The notes beneath the pieces were generated by a model, which was not told the DNA's origin, searched no databases, and saw only the letters and a program-made list of their open reading frames with translations. Source: Bacillota bacterium (GTDB lineage Bacteria > Bacillota > Clostridia > Acetivibrionales > DSM-27016). From it: 64,000 nt of DNA. How positions within the stretch are numbered: the stretch's first letter is position 1; every line of letters begins with the position of its first letter. Positions 8,701 to 18,062 of this stretch are shown one piece after another. The stretch spans positions 62,001 to 126,000 of the forward strand of contig JAEWDM010000035.1 in assembly GCA_023390115.1 (NCBI GenBank), written 5' to 3'. The position numbers and the translations under genes were made by a program.

Positions 8701-10300
8701 TCATGACATATATTCTATAGAGGATCTCGCCGAGCTTATTCATGATTTGAAGAATGCAAACCGTGATGCAAGGATTAGTGTAAAGCTTGTTTCGGAAGTA
8801 GGCGTCGGAACTATTGCGGCAGGAGTTGCAAAGGGAAGGGCTGATGTTGTTCTGATAAGCGGATATGACGGAGGAACCGGTGCATCGCCAAGGTCCAGCA
8901 TAAGACATGCCGGGCTTCCCTGGGAGCTGGGTCTTGCCGAAACACATCAAACGCTTCTTTTAAATAATTTAAGAAGCCGTATTACAGTGGAAACAGACGG
9001 AAAACTCATGACAGGCCGGGATGTTGTAATAGCTGCACTTTTAGGAGCTGAGGAATTCGGATTTGCAACCACTCCTCTTGTTGTTCTGGGATGTGTGATG
9101 ATGAGAGTCTGCAACCTTGATACATGTCCTGTCGGAGTAGCTACACAAAACCCTGAGCTCAGGAAGAGGTTTAAGGGAGATCCCCAGCATCTGGTTAATT
9201 TCATGCACTTTGTTGCACAGGAAATGCGTGAGCTTATGGCTCAGCTCGGCTTCCGCTCAATTGACGAAATGATCGGGCGCACTGACAAGCTGGAAGCAAG
9301 AAAGATACAGGAGCACTGGAAGGCTTCAGGAATAGACCTGTCTCCGCTGCTGTACCGGCCCGATGTTCCGGAAGGTATCGGGAGATATTGCCAGATAGAG
9401 CAGAATCATGAACTTGATAAGACCCTTGATATGAAGGAATTGCTGAAAATATGCAAGCCGGCGCTTGAGGATGCTGAAAAGGTGACTGCGACCCTGCCTA
9501 TAAAGAATATCAACCGGGTTGCATGTACAATACTGGGCAGTGAAGTGTCCAAGCGTTATGGCGGAGACGGACTGCCGGAGGACACTATTTCACTTACCTT
9601 TAAGGGCTCAGCGGGCCAGAGCTTTGGAGCTTTTGTACCCAAAGGCATTACAATGACGCTTGAGGGTGACTCAAATGATTATATAGGAAAGGGACTGTCC
9701 GGCGGGAAAATAATTGTATATCCTCCTAAGGAATCCCCATTCGTACCGGAAGAAAATATTATAGTCGGAAATGTAGCTTTTTATGGTGCTACAAGCGGCG
9801 AGGCATATATACGCGGAATAGCAGGCGAGCGCTTTTGTGTGAGAAACAGCGGTGTGCATGCTGTTGTAGAGGCTGTAGGCGATCATGGATGTGAGTACAT
9901 GACGGGAGGAAAGGTATTGGTTCTCGGTTCTACAGGACGCAACTTTGCAGCCGGTATGTCAGGTGGTATTGCGTATGTTCTTGACCGTACGGGAGACTTC
10001 AGCACAAAATGCAATCAGGAAATGGTCAGCCTTGAAAGCCTTAAGGATACCGAGGAAATACTGGAAGTTAAAGCAATGCTTGAAAGACATCTTAAATATA
10101 CAGGCAGCGGCTTAGCCGGCAGAATTCTTTCAGAATGGCATAAAAACGTTCCTTTGTTTGTAAAGGTTATGCCTAAGGACTATAAGAGAATGCTTCAAGC
10201 TATAAGGCAGATGCAGGATTCAGGCTTAAGCGGCGAGGATGCTCTTATGGCGGCATTTGAAGCAAACAATAAGGATGTTGCCCGTGTAGGAGGCAATTAA
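5714..10300 (+). CDS. gltB: Glutamate synthase, large (alpha) subunit
   Basis: This 1528-residue protein has the full length and domain order of bacterial GltB. The N-terminal class II glutaminase domain would start at Cys22 (in HDACGMGFV) after removal of a short propeptide. A central domain follows, then the FMN-binding synthase domain with PGEGGQLPG and GYDGGTGASP. The 3Fe-4S cysteines are in CVMMRVCNLDTCPVGVATQ, and the C-terminal GXGXG structural domain comes last. With GltD it makes two glutamates from glutamine and 2-oxoglutarate using NADPH. A TTG three codons upstream is possible. I chose the ATG at 5714 because of the AAAGG spacing and the usual N-terminus. Confidence 0.97.
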   Translation: MKHNGIPPKQGLYDPQFEHDACGMGFVVNIKGIKSHKIVQQALTILVNLSHRGGCGAEANSGDGAGILIQIPHLFFKKECLKSGIDLPSPEEYGVGMVFLPSDPDKRSAIEKLFERIVKEEGQNFLGWRDVPINDSSVGASAKACMPFMRQAFIGRSPDLKDSMAFERKLYVIRKLCEKSAMDNKEHFYIASLSSKTIVYKGMLTAEQVDSFYTELADTSVESALALVHSRYSTNTFPSWERAHPNRYLIHNGEINTLRGNVNWMSARQSMLKSDLFGDDISKIFPIINPDGSDSAMFDNCTEFLALAGRSLPHAVMMMIPEPWSNHESMSDEKKAFYEYHSCLMEPWDGPAAMGFTDGSVVGAVLDRNGLRPARYYVTKDDLVIMASEVGVLDIEPERVLCKERLHPGRMLLIDTVEGKIINDDELKEKMSAQHPYRQWLNENLITLEKLPAAPQTDKPDYSTTIIRQKAFGYTYEDLKTVIGPMAKDGIEQIGAMGTDTPLSVLSEKPQLLYTYFKQLFAQVTNPPIDALREEIITATETMMGSEGDLLTPTPQSCRQIKLKYPIIDNGELSKILNIDKEGFKTCRIPMLFKVSEGEKGLEAALEDIFKSASEFISQGSNILVLSDKGMNKDYAPIPALLAVSGLHHHLIREGTRTRISIVVETGEAREVHHFALLIGYGASAINPYLAFESIESMISEGMLTDIKLDYAISKYIKASVKGTVKTLSKMGISTIQSYQGAQIFEAIGIKQEVIDRYFTKTPSRIGGIDLAIIANEAIKLHNSAFNSRVAGEDTLESGGHAQWRKDGEYHMFNPETIHKLQYACRTNNYELFKEYSHLLNNESQKLCTLRGLMDLKTLENPIPIDEVESVESICKRFKTGAMSYGSISKEAHEAMAIAMNRIGGKSNTGEGGEDVSRFTPDPNGDSRCSAIKQVASGRFGVTSHYLVNAKEIQIKMAQGAKPGEGGQLPGRKVYPWVAKVRHSTPGVGLISPPPHHDIYSIEDLAELIHDLKNANRDARISVKLVSEVGVGTIAAGVAKGRADVVLISGYDGGTGASPRSSIRHAGLPWELGLAETHQTLLLNNLRSRITVETDGKLMTGRDVVIAALLGAEEFGFATTPLVVLGCVMMRVCNLDTCPVGVATQNPELRKRFKGDPQHLVNFMHFVAQEMRELMAQLGFRSIDEMIGRTDKLEARKIQEHWKASGIDLSPLLYRPDVPEGIGRYCQIEQNHELDKTLDMKELLKICKPALEDAEKVTATLPIKNINRVACTILGSEVSKRYGGDGLPEDTISLTFKGSAGQSFGAFVPKGITMTLEGDSNDYIGKGLSGGKIIVYPPKESPFVPEENIIVGNVAFYGATSGEAYIRGIAGERFCVRNSGVHAVVEAVGDHGCEYMTGGKVLVLGSTGRNFAAGMSGGIAYVLDRTGDFSTKCNQEMVSLESLKDTEEILEVKAMLERHLKYTGSGLAGRILSEWHKNVPLFVKVMPKDYKRMLQAIRQMQDSGLSGEDALMAAFEANNKDVARVGGN

Positions 10301-10320
10301 TTAGAATTGGAGGAAGTACA

Positions 10321-11805
10321 ATGGGTAAACCAACTGGATTTATGGAATATAAGCGTGAGCTTCCCGCAGATCGCCCTCCTCTGGAGAGGATAAAGGATTG
10401 GAAGGAATTTCACCTGCATCTGCCGGAAGAAACGCAGCGTAATCAGGGAGCACGCTGTATGGACTGCGGAATACCTTTTTGCCATACGGGAATTCTGATA
10501 AACGGCATGGCCTCAGGCTGTCCTATAAACAATTTAATTCCCGAATGGAATGATCTTATATATAAGGGCCTATGGAAAGAAGCCATCCGGCGCCTTCACA
10601 AGACAAATAACTTTCCCGAATTTACGGGAAGGGTGTGCCCTGCCCCTTGCGAAGGCTCCTGTACCGTAGGAATTAACGAGCCCCAGATAACCATAAAGAA
10701 TAATGAATGTACCATTATTGACAAAGCCTTTGCTGAAGGCTGGGTTATACCCCGGCCGCCTGTATCCCGTACCGGAAAGAAGGTGGCTGTAGTAGGCTCA
10801 GGACCTTCGGGCCTGGCGTGTGCAGCTCAATTAAATAAGGCAGGCCATCTTGTCACAGTATTCGAGCGTGCTGATAGAGTTGGCGGGCTTATGATGTACG
10901 GCATACCGAACATGAAGCTGGACAAAGCTGTTATAGACCGCAGAATTGATATAATGAAGGCTGAAGGCATCGAGTTTGTTACAGGCACAGAGATAGGCAA
11001 GGATTATCCCGCCGAGAAGCTTCTTACAGATTATGATTCGACAGTGCTGTGCGGCGGAGCTACAAAGCCCCGTGACCTTCCCATAGAAGGCCGTGAATTA
11101 AAAGGTGTCCATTTTGCTATGGAATTCCTTCATGCCAATACTAAGAGCCTGCTTGATTCTGCTCACGCAGACGGAGGCTATATAAATGCAAACGGTAAGG
11201 ACGTTATAGTTATAGGCGGGGGGGACACGGGAACAGACTGTGTAGGCACCTCTATCCGTCATGGCTGCAAAAGTGTTACACAGCTTGAAATTATGCCTGC
11301 TCCTCCCTCTGAAAGACAGAGTGACAACCCATGGCCTCAATGGCCCAAGATTTATAAAATGGACTACGGCCAGGAAGAAGCAGCAGCACTGTATGGAGCA
11401 GATCCGCGTCAATATTGCATTACCACCAAAAAATTTGCAGGTGACGGCAATGGGTATGTAAAAGAAATTCACACGGTAAAAATAGAATGGAAAAAGGACG
11501 GCGCCGGACGTTTTGTTCCTGTTGAAATTCCCGGAACAGAAAAGATCATGCCTGCCGGACTTGTGCTTCTTGCGATGGGATTTCTTGGTCCCGAGGATAC
11601 CGTTTTAAAGCAGCTTGGTGTGGAACAGGATGCGAGGTCAAACGTTAAGGCAGCTTACGGCAGCTTTGAAACCAATATTAAAGGAGTCTTTGCCGCAGGA
11701 GACATGCGCAGGGGACAGAGTCTCGTTGTGTGGGCTATAAATGAGGGCAGAGCAGCAGCAAGGGAATGTGATAAGTATTTAATGGGAAGCACGGTGCTTC
11801 CGTAA
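10321..11805 (+). CDS. gltD: Glutamate synthase, small (beta) subunit
   Basis: This 494-residue protein begins 20 bp after gltB with a good GGAGG site. The N-terminal cysteine clusters (CMDCGIPFC, and CPAPCEGSC further on) hold two 4Fe-4S centres. An FAD-binding motif (VAVVGSGPSGLACA) lies near residue 155, and a second nucleotide-binding motif (VIVIGGGDTGTD) near 295 binds NADPH. The C-terminal FAD motif is in GVFAAGDMRRGQSLVVWA. It passes electrons from NADPH to GltB. The two genes form a simple operon. Confidence 0.97.
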   Translation: MGKPTGFMEYKRELPADRPPLERIKDWKEFHLHLPEETQRNQGARCMDCGIPFCHTGILINGMASGCPINNLIPEWNDLIYKGLWKEAIRRLHKTNNFPEFTGRVCPAPCEGSCTVGINEPQITIKNNECTIIDKAFAEGWVIPRPPVSRTGKKVAVVGSGPSGLACAAQLNKAGHLVTVFERADRVGGLMMYGIPNMKLDKAVIDRRIDIMKAEGIEFVTGTEIGKDYPAEKLLTDYDSTVLCGGATKPRDLPIEGRELKGVHFAMEFLHANTKSLLDSAHADGGYINANGKDVIVIGGGDTGTDCVGTSIRHGCKSVTQLEIMPAPPSERQSDNPWPQWPKIYKMDYGQEEAAALYGADPRQYCITTKKFAGDGNGYVKEIHTVKIEWKKDGAGRFVPVEIPGTEKIMPAGLVLLAMGFLGPEDTVLKQLGVEQDARSNVKAAYGSFETNIKGVFAAGDMRRGQSLVVWAINEGRAAARECDKYLMGSTVLP

Positions 11806-11827
11806 AATTGATGACGATACCATAAAT

Positions 11828-11894
11828 GAAATGCTTCCTTATATGGCAGGCAGTTAAAATAATAAAACTGTTTACCGGAAGAAGGAAGCATTTC
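11828..11894. terminator. Terminator between gltD and the kinase gene
   Basis: Perfect 13-bp arms at 11828-11840 and 11882-11894 enclose a 41-nt loop with its own 5-bp CAGTT/AACTG stem. A T-rich stretch follows on the plus strand. It lies between convergent genes and may act both ways. Confidence 0.65.
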
Positions 11895-11915
11895 TTATTT
11901 GTTTCATCTGTATGC

Positions 11916-13571
11916 TTATGTGACCGATTCTACGAAACCGCCGAGCATAAGGTATTTCCTGTACTTCTCCTCGTACTTTGCAAAGTTGTCCGCAATGGGA
12001 TAGTAATTTGCCTTGAAAGGCTCACACAGTGCTCTCTGTGCTGTGGGTACATCAGGATAAAAGCCTGCTGCAACTGCCGCATATATTGCTGCCCCAAACG
12101 CGCAGGTCTGCTCCTCATTACTGACCATAAGGGGTCTTTGCAATACGTCCGACATCATCTGCATTACAAAAGGCGATTTCTTCGCTATTCCCCCTACCAT
12201 TATAATACGTTCTATATCAATGCCGTTGGCTGTATATTTGTCAAATACATGTCTTGAGCCAAATACCGTACCCATTACCAGTGCATGGTATACCTCCGGG
12301 GCCGTGCTTCCAAGGCTGAGATTTATTACTGCCGCTTTCAGATTGTCATTCAGGTTGGGATACCTTCTCCCGTTAAACCAGTCCAAAGCAATTATATCAG
12401 TATCATTAATAAGCATTGCTTTTTGTTCCACTTCCCGGATAAGTCTGGCTGCTGTTTCGTCAACAAGTCTTTCTCTGATCCCGCTGTCAAGCAACCGGGA
12501 TTTATTAATCAATTCGCGCACAGGCCACATCAGAATACCCGCAAACCATGCGTAAACATCACCAAAGGCTGCCTGACTGGCTTCTATTCCTATATATCCC
12601 GGCACAATTGAATCCTCCGCCTGTCCGCAATATGCCCTTAAGTCCTTTCCCTCAACATTTTCCGGGGCCTCAACAAGCATGTCAACCGTGGATGTACCTA
12701 CAACCTTGACCATTGTACGCAGAGATACGCCTGCACCTACCGCTCCCGCATGTGCATCAAACGATCCCCCTCCTATTATAGTGTCCTGGGGGACACCCAA
12801 TCTTTCAGCCCACCCCCTTGTAATCACTCCCGCATACGTACCTGCAGGCTGAGGCTTGCTCCCGTACCGGTCGTAAACCAACGCCAGATACGGATCAAGG
12901 CTCTCCAGGCACTCTCTGTCGGGAAGCCCGCCGAAATGACTGTTCCATAACGCTTTGTGCCCCGCTGCGCAGGAACCCCTGTACATGGTTTCGGGATCAG
13001 TCTTTCCGATCAGAAGAGATGGCAGCCAGTCGCAATGCTCCACCCATGTCCAGGCTTTTTCCCTTATTTTTTCATTTTTCCTGACAGTCCGCAGTATTTT
13101 AGACCAAAACCATTCAGACGAATAAATACCCTGGTACATTGTATAATCGATTTTAGCATTGGAGAAAGCTTCATTTATTTCCTTAGCTTCCTCAACCGCC
13201 GTATGATCCTTCCAAAGGTGGAACATGGCATCCGGGTCGTCTGCAAACTCCTCAATCAGAGCTAAAGGAGTTCCTCTTCTGTCTACAGGGCACGGCGTCG
13301 ATCCCGTAGCATCAATAGCAATGCTGCGCAGCTTCCCCCTCCTGTCCGCTCCAAGCTGATCCATGACAGAATTCATGCATTTTACAAAGCTTTCAATATA
13401 ATCCTGCGGATGCTGCCTGAACTGATTTTTTGCAGCATCACAATACAGCTTTTTCTGCCACCTGGGATAGTTGCAAACAGCCTTTGCAAACCTTTCGCCA
13501 GTGACGGCATCAAGAACTATAATACGTACCGAATCACTTCCAAAGTCCGCACCTGCAACAAGATTCCTCAT
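11916..13571 (-). CDS. FGGY-family sugar kinase, ribulokinase-like
   Basis: This 551-residue kinase of the FGGY fold has the length and layout of AraB-type ribulokinases. The N-terminal phosphate-binding motif is VAGADFGSDSVRIIVLDA. The sugar-binding region includes AIDATGSTPCPVD and TMYRGSCAAGHKALWN. The C-terminal ATPase half has GTSTVDM and MVGGIAKKSPFVMQM. It probably phosphorylates a ketopentose (ribulose or xylulose) or a related ketose made by the adjacent dehydrogenases. It is the last gene of the leftward polyol arm, 29 bp after the dehydrogenase. The ATG at 13571 has AAAGGAG about 11 nt upstream. A longer in-frame extension to 13634 would run into the preceding gene and is unlikely. 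Confidence 0.85.
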   Translation of the reverse strand: MRNLVAGADFGSDSVRIIVLDAVTGERFAKAVCNYPRWQKKLYCDAAKNQFRQHPQDYIESFVKCMNSVMDQLGADRRGKLRSIAIDATGSTPCPVDRRGTPLALIEEFADDPDAMFHLWKDHTAVEEAKEINEAFSNAKIDYTMYQGIYSSEWFWSKILRTVRKNEKIREKAWTWVEHCDWLPSLLIGKTDPETMYRGSCAAGHKALWNSHFGGLPDRECLESLDPYLALVYDRYGSKPQPAGTYAGVITRGWAERLGVPQDTIIGGGSFDAHAGAVGAGVSLRTMVKVVGTSTVDMLVEAPENVEGKDLRAYCGQAEDSIVPGYIGIEASQAAFGDVYAWFAGILMWPVRELINKSRLLDSGIRERLVDETAARLIREVEQKAMLINDTDIIALDWFNGRRYPNLNDNLKAAVINLSLGSTAPEVYHALVMGTVFGSRHVFDKYTANGIDIERIIMVGGIAKKSPFVMQMMSDVLQRPLMVSNEEQTCAFGAAIYAAVAAGFYPDVPTAQRALCEPFKANYYPIADNFAKYEEKYRKYLMLGGFVESVT

Positions 13572-13600
13572 TCTACGCCCTTCTCCTTTGTTAATTTGCA

Positions 13601-14659
13601 TTATTTTACATCCGGACTGATACGAACAACACATTTCATTACCGTATTCTTATTATTAATAGCGTTCTCCATGGCAGTCTGGATGTCCTTAAAGTCATAA
13701 ATATCCGATGCAATTTTACTGAGCGGAATTATGCCGCCGGATACAGCCTCAATAACCAATGGGTAAATATTTCTGTAGCGAAAAACAGTTTTAATGGTAA
13801 CCTCATTGTCAATAATCCAGTTTACATTCATTTTGGCTATTCCGTCCTTTGTATAGCCGACCAGAGTAATAGTGCCTCCGCGCTTTACCATTTTTGCAGT
13901 TTGGAATATACTTACCTCTGATCCTGCTGTTTCAAAAACAAAATCCGCACCGTCGCAGGTAAGCTCAAGGACCTTTTGCACCGCGTCAGACTCAGACGCA
14001 TTTACAACATCTGCCGCTCCCAATTCCAAAGCGCGATCCAGCCTGCTTTTAACAAGATCTACAACAGTGATATTCCTGACACCCATGCTTTTAAGGGAAA
14101 GCATGGTTACAATTCCTATACAGCCCGCCCCTATTACAACAGCATTCGAGCCTACTCTGACGCCGGACTGCATAGCCGCGTGCATTCCTACTGCCAGCGG
14201 CTCCATAAGCGCTCCTTCCATTGTACTTACATTATCAGGGAGCTTATAGCAAAGATTTGCCGGATGAGCTATATATTCTGCAAAACACCCCTCCACGACA
14301 GGCAGTGACGCATAAAAATATACATTACGGCAAAGGTTGTATTTACCGCTCTTGCAAAACTCACAGTGCCAGCATGGCACTCCGGGCTCAACCGCAACAC
14401 GGTCTCCAACCTTCAGGCTGCTTACGTTACTGCCAACCTCCGCCACAATGCCACCAGGCTCATGCCCAAGTACCATGGGCTCCTTTACATAATTTTCCCC
14501 TATATATCCATGCTCGAACAGGTGCATATCTGAACCGCATATACCGACATACTCCAATTTAACCAGTACATAATCGGATTTAAGCTCCGGTATCGGTTTT
14601 TGTTCAAAGTCAAACTTTCCGGGTTTATTCATCATTGCAACTTTCATCATACCATCCAT
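13601..14659 (-). CDS. Zinc-dependent polyol dehydrogenase (sorbitol dehydrogenase-like)
   Basis: This 352-residue medium-chain dehydrogenase has the catalytic-zinc site GICGSDMHLFEHG and the GHEP motif. Four structural-zinc cysteines are in CWHCEFCKSGKYNLC, and the NAD-binding motif is GAGCIGIV near residue 180. It resembles the sorbitol/xylitol dehydrogenase branch, which oxidises a polyol to a ketose with NAD. The exact substrate is not readable. An in-frame upstream ATG exists, but GGAG lies 8 nt before the codon at 14659, giving MDGMMKV as the N-terminus. It sits between the permeases and the kinase, so it probably acts on the imported polyol. Confidence 0.85.
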   Translation of the reverse strand: MDGMMKVAMMNKPGKFDFEQKPIPELKSDYVLVKLEYVGICGSDMHLFEHGYIGENYVKEPMVLGHEPGGIVAEVGSNVSSLKVGDRVAVEPGVPCWHCEFCKSGKYNLCRNVYFYASLPVVEGCFAEYIAHPANLCYKLPDNVSTMEGALMEPLAVGMHAAMQSGVRVGSNAVVIGAGCIGIVTMLSLKSMGVRNITVVDLVKSRLDRALELGAADVVNASESDAVQKVLELTCDGADFVFETAGSEVSIFQTAKMVKRGGTITLVGYTKDGIAKMNVNWIIDNEVTIKTVFRYRNIYPLVIEAVSGGIIPLSKIASDIYDFKDIQTAMENAINNKNTVMKCVVRISPDVK

Positions 14660-14773
14660 GCTGCCCACTCCTTTTATACCTTTCATCCCCATAAATATAC
14701 CTCTTAATTGCCCGATCTGTATACGATGCTTAATCGAAAATTTGCTGCTTACAGGCTGCTTGCCACATTTTAC

Positions 14774-15598
14774 CTATCCCTTGACAGCTCCAACTGTAAG
14801 TCCCTTTACAAGAGCCTTCTGGGTAAAAAAGCCAAGAATTATCGGTATAAAAACTACAATGGTGCCTGCGGCACACATCTTGGCCCAGAAATATCCCTGC
14901 TGCGTCAGAAACCTGTTTAGGTAGACAGTTAATGTTGCAGCTTTGTTATACGTCATGTTGACCGCAAAGAAAAATTCATTCCATGTAGTTATAAATACCA
15001 GCATTGCTGTTGAAAAAATGCCGCCCTTGATCAGCGGAAGTATAATCTTAAAAAATGACATGACACGGGTACACCCGTCGATATCGGCAGCTTCTATAAG
15101 CTCAAAGGGCACATCCTCAAAAAACGTCTTGACCAGCCAGATCATCAGGGGCACACCCGCGCCGACATATAAAAGCACCAGTCCCGTCCTTGAGTCAATA
15201 AGCTTTGTAAAATTTAACGCGAGGTAAATAGGAATTACAACTGCCACAGCGGGAAGCAGTGTAGTGGTTATAAACCAGTAATAATAGCTTTGGGCACCCT
15301 TCAGCTTTCCGTACGCTATGGCATATGCAGCAGGCACAGCCAGCAATACGGCTATAAGCACCGTAATAACAGTTATTACGCTTGAATTAAAAAGATGCAG
15401 TATAAGCTCATTTGAAACAACTGCCCTGTAATTTTCAAAAGTAGGCGTAAAAAACAGTTGTGGAGGAGCAACCTTTTCCTCCGGTTTGAATCCCGTAACG
15501 ATCATATACAGAATAGGAAATGAATAAAGCAATGCAACAATCCATATTAAAATATTAACGGCATGCTTTCCCATTCGCTTTTTTAATGATATACCCAT
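14774..15598 (-). CDS. Carbohydrate ABC permease, MalG type
   Basis: This 274-residue inner-membrane protein has six predicted spans. The permease signature facing the ATPase is visible as EAADIDGCTRVMSFFKIILP, with a typical MalG-like C-terminus (KALVKGLTVGAVKG). Its start overlaps the stop of the MalF-type gene by one base (TGATG), so the two are translationally coupled. It forms the channel of the polyol importer with that partner. Confidence 0.92.
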   Translation of the reverse strand: MGISLKKRMGKHAVNILIWIVALLYSFPILYMIVTGFKPEEKVAPPQLFFTPTFENYRAVVSNELILHLFNSSVITVITVLIAVLLAVPAAYAIAYGKLKGAQSYYYWFITTTLLPAVAVVIPIYLALNFTKLIDSRTGLVLLYVGAGVPLMIWLVKTFFEDVPFELIEAADIDGCTRVMSFFKIILPLIKGGIFSTAMLVFITTWNEFFFAVNMTYNKAATLTVYLNRFLTQQGYFWAKMCAAGTIVVFIPIILGFFTQKALVKGLTVGAVKG

Positions 15599-16497
15599 CA
15601 GGCCACCCCCTTTTGTCTGCGTTGAATGAGGTTGAAGAAGCTTTGAATTACAATAAGGGTAATAGCTACAGTTATAACTGCAATTGCTGCCGAACGGCCC
15701 ATCTGCCAGTCATAAAATGCCGTGCGGTAAACATAATACGGAAGGTTTGCCGATGAAACGCCAGGTCCTCCCTGTGTCGTTACAAATACAAGACCGAACA
15801 CTTTTAATATATTAATAAGTCCGAACATCATACCAACCTCAAAATAGCTCTTAAGCATAGGTATTTTTATATAGTATAAAAGCCCCAATCCATGCGCACC
15901 ATCTATCTTTGCGCTTTCAAGAACATCCTCCGACAGGTTCTGCAGACCGGCCAGAAGGATCATAAACAAAAATGGAGTCCACTGCCACACGATCAAAATT
16001 ATAATTGTCACTAAGGAAAGCTGGCTGCTGAAAAATGCAACAGGCTCTACACCAATCCATTTAGACAATACCATGTTTATTCCGAAGGATGGACTCAGCA
16101 TCAATGTCTTCCATATAATACCCGTTACCGACTCCATAACAAAATACGGAACTATAATAAAGGAACGCGCAATGTTTACCCCCTTAAAGGTTTTGTTGAA
16201 GAGCAAAGCCAGAAGGAAGCCCAACACTGTACACAAAATCAGTGAAACAGCGGATTGAACAAGACTGTTTATCAGCACCCTGTAGAATTTGGGATCAGTA
16301 AATATATAGACATAATTGTCGAATCCGGCAAAGGTTACAGGTATATCCGGCCTTTTAACGTTCCATTTTAAGAAAGAAATTATTATGGTCATTAAAAATG
16401 GGACCTGTGTGACAACCGCCACAAAAATTATAGCAGGTAATAAAAGGTACCTAATCGGACTCTTTTTGGGTTTCACTAAGGTTTTAGTTGTCTGCAT
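15598..16497 (-). CDS. Carbohydrate ABC permease, MalF type
   Basis: This 299-residue inner-membrane permease has the signature ESAKIDGAHGLGLLYYIKIP and several hydrophobic spans starting near residue 16. The ribosome site GGTGGAG lies 7 nt before the ATG. It follows the binding-protein gene after a 146-bp gap containing a hairpin. No ATPase gene is present in this locus. Confidence 0.92.
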   Translation of the reverse strand: MQTTKTLVKPKKSPIRYLLLPAIIFVAVVTQVPFLMTIIISFLKWNVKRPDIPVTFAGFDNYVYIFTDPKFYRVLINSLVQSAVSLILCTVLGFLLALLFNKTFKGVNIARSFIIVPYFVMESVTGIIWKTLMLSPSFGINMVLSKWIGVEPVAFFSSQLSLVTIIILIVWQWTPFLFMILLAGLQNLSEDVLESAKIDGAHGLGLLYYIKIPMLKSYFEVGMMFGLINILKVFGLVFVTTQGGPGVSSANLPYYVYRTAFYDWQMGRSAAIAVITVAITLIVIQSFFNLIQRRQKGVA

Positions 16498-16543
16498 TAT
16501 CGAGCTCCACCCGCTTTCAATTTATTTTCTGTTATTATTTACC

Positions 16544-16575
16544 CTGTGGCGCGAGCTTTTATACTCGCACCACAG
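16544..16575 (-). terminator. Intergenic hairpin between binding protein and permease
   Basis: A 12-bp stem with one mismatch (16544-16555 with 16564-16575) and an 8-nt loop lies just after the binding-protein stop codon. There is no T-run, so it is more likely a 3-prime RNA-stabilising or partial-termination hairpin that favours the binding protein over the permeases. Confidence 0.5.
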
Positions 16576-16643
16576 AGCCTGCTGACTAATCAGATATCGT
16601 TTCGGAAGTCTTTTTTTGAACTTGTTTAAAGTCGTCAGGTGGT

Positions 16644-18062
16644 TTACTTTATATAGCCGCCGTCCTTCATAGCCTGTAAGGCTACTTTCTGGCTTTCTGC
16701 AAGAGCATCGTCAAGAGACTTTCCGCCCGACACATAATCTGCGAGAAGCTGTCCAACCTGTTCTCCTATGCTTGCGTATTCAGGAATGTTAGGCAACGTA
16801 TTACCGGTATACGGAGTCTCGTTTACAGCCTGCTTATCAAAGGATGCGCCGGACAGAGACTTTAAGGTAATGTCGGCAAAGCTTGCAACCTTCTGATATT
16901 CAGGGTCCTTATAGGTTGAGGTACGTGCGCCGGAGGGAACATTGATCCAGCCCTTATTTTCAGCAACAAGCTTTACATAGTCCTTGCCGGTAACCCAGGT
17001 AAGATATTTAAATGCAGCGTCCTGCTTTTGGCTTGAAGAAGTAATAGCGAGTCCCCATCCGCCTATAGTCTGAGTATTTCCCTTGCCGGGGCCGCTTGGT
17101 GACAGGGCATAGCCCATCTTACCCTTGATAGGTGAATTGTCGGCCTCAAAGGTTGCGGCAGATACTGTAGCATCATAATATATTGCAGCATTTCCGCTTG
17201 CCATAAGATTCAAGGTTTCGGTATACCCGTTTGAAGTAACATCCTTTGCACCGCATTCTGTCTCAAGCTTTTTATAAAATTCCCATGCAGCCTTCATTTC
17301 AGGTGTCTGCAACTGTGGCTGCCAGTTCATATCAAACCACTGTGCTCCGTATCCGTAAAGAATAGATCCGAAGGTATACATGTTTTCACCATAGCCGGGT
17401 TTTCCCCGAAGAGCTATACCGACTATGTTCTTAGATGGATCGTGGAGCTTTTTTGCAAGCTGGTAAATCTCTTCCCATGTTGGTTCTTCGGGCATCGTAA
17501 GTCCGGCCGCATCAAAGAGATCCTTACGGTACATAATCATTGTGCTCTCACCGTAAAGGGGAACGGCAGCCAGTCCTTTCGTTGCAGAGGAATAAGCAGG
17601 GATATTAGCCTTGATAAGATCATCAAAATCATACGCCGCCTTATCTGTATCGGACATTTTGTCAAATAAGGGCTGAAGCTCGGTTGTCCACCCATTATCA
17701 AGATAAGTCCCTATATCATTGGTGCCAAGGGTAACAAGATCGAACTGCCCGCTGCCAACCGCAACATCCTGCTGTATTTTAGAGCGGATGTCATTCTCAG
17801 TCAGCATTACATAGGTAACCTTAATACCGGTCTGTTTTGTAAATTCACTCGAAAGCTCATTCATAGTAACCATAGGACCATTGTTAACGGATGCAACAAC
17901 CAGCTCGGTGCTTTCTTTAGGCTGATCGGCCGTTGTTGCTTCAGGCGTAGTCGAGGCCGAGCCTTGATCACTTTGTCCCGAACCACAGCCGGCAAATGAT
18001 ACAGCAAAAATTACCAGTGACAAAAGAATCAGACTCATGGATTTGAAAAATCTCTTCTTCAT
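16644..18062 (-). CDS. Extracellular polyol/sugar-binding lipoprotein (family 1)
   Basis: This 472-residue lipoprotein has a basic N-terminus, a hydrophobic core and a lipobox (SFAGC), then a Ser/Thr-rich linker. The mature part has the family 1 solute-binding layout with GIALRGKPGYGENMYTFGSI and GGWGLAITSSSQKQDAAFKY. The latter recalls the sorbitol/mannitol-type binding proteins. It is the first gene of the leftward arm and would deliver a polyol or related sugar to the two permeases. Specificity is inferred from its neighbours: a polyol dehydrogenase, a kinase and a transketolase. Confidence 0.88.
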   Translation of the reverse strand: MKKRFFKSMSLILLSLVIFAVSFAGCGSGQSDQGSASTTPEATTADQPKESTELVVASVNNGPMVTMNELSSEFTKQTGIKVTYVMLTENDIRSKIQQDVAVGSGQFDLVTLGTNDIGTYLDNGWTTELQPLFDKMSDTDKAAYDFDDLIKANIPAYSSATKGLAAVPLYGESTMIMYRKDLFDAAGLTMPEEPTWEEIYQLAKKLHDPSKNIVGIALRGKPGYGENMYTFGSILYGYGAQWFDMNWQPQLQTPEMKAAWEFYKKLETECGAKDVTSNGYTETLNLMASGNAAIYYDATVSAATFEADNSPIKGKMGYALSPSGPGKGNTQTIGGWGLAITSSSQKQDAAFKYLTWVTGKDYVKLVAENKGWINVPSGARTSTYKDPEYQKVASFADITLKSLSGASFDKQAVNETPYTGNTLPNIPEYASIGEQVGQLLADYVSGGKSLDDALAESQKVALQAMKDGGYIK

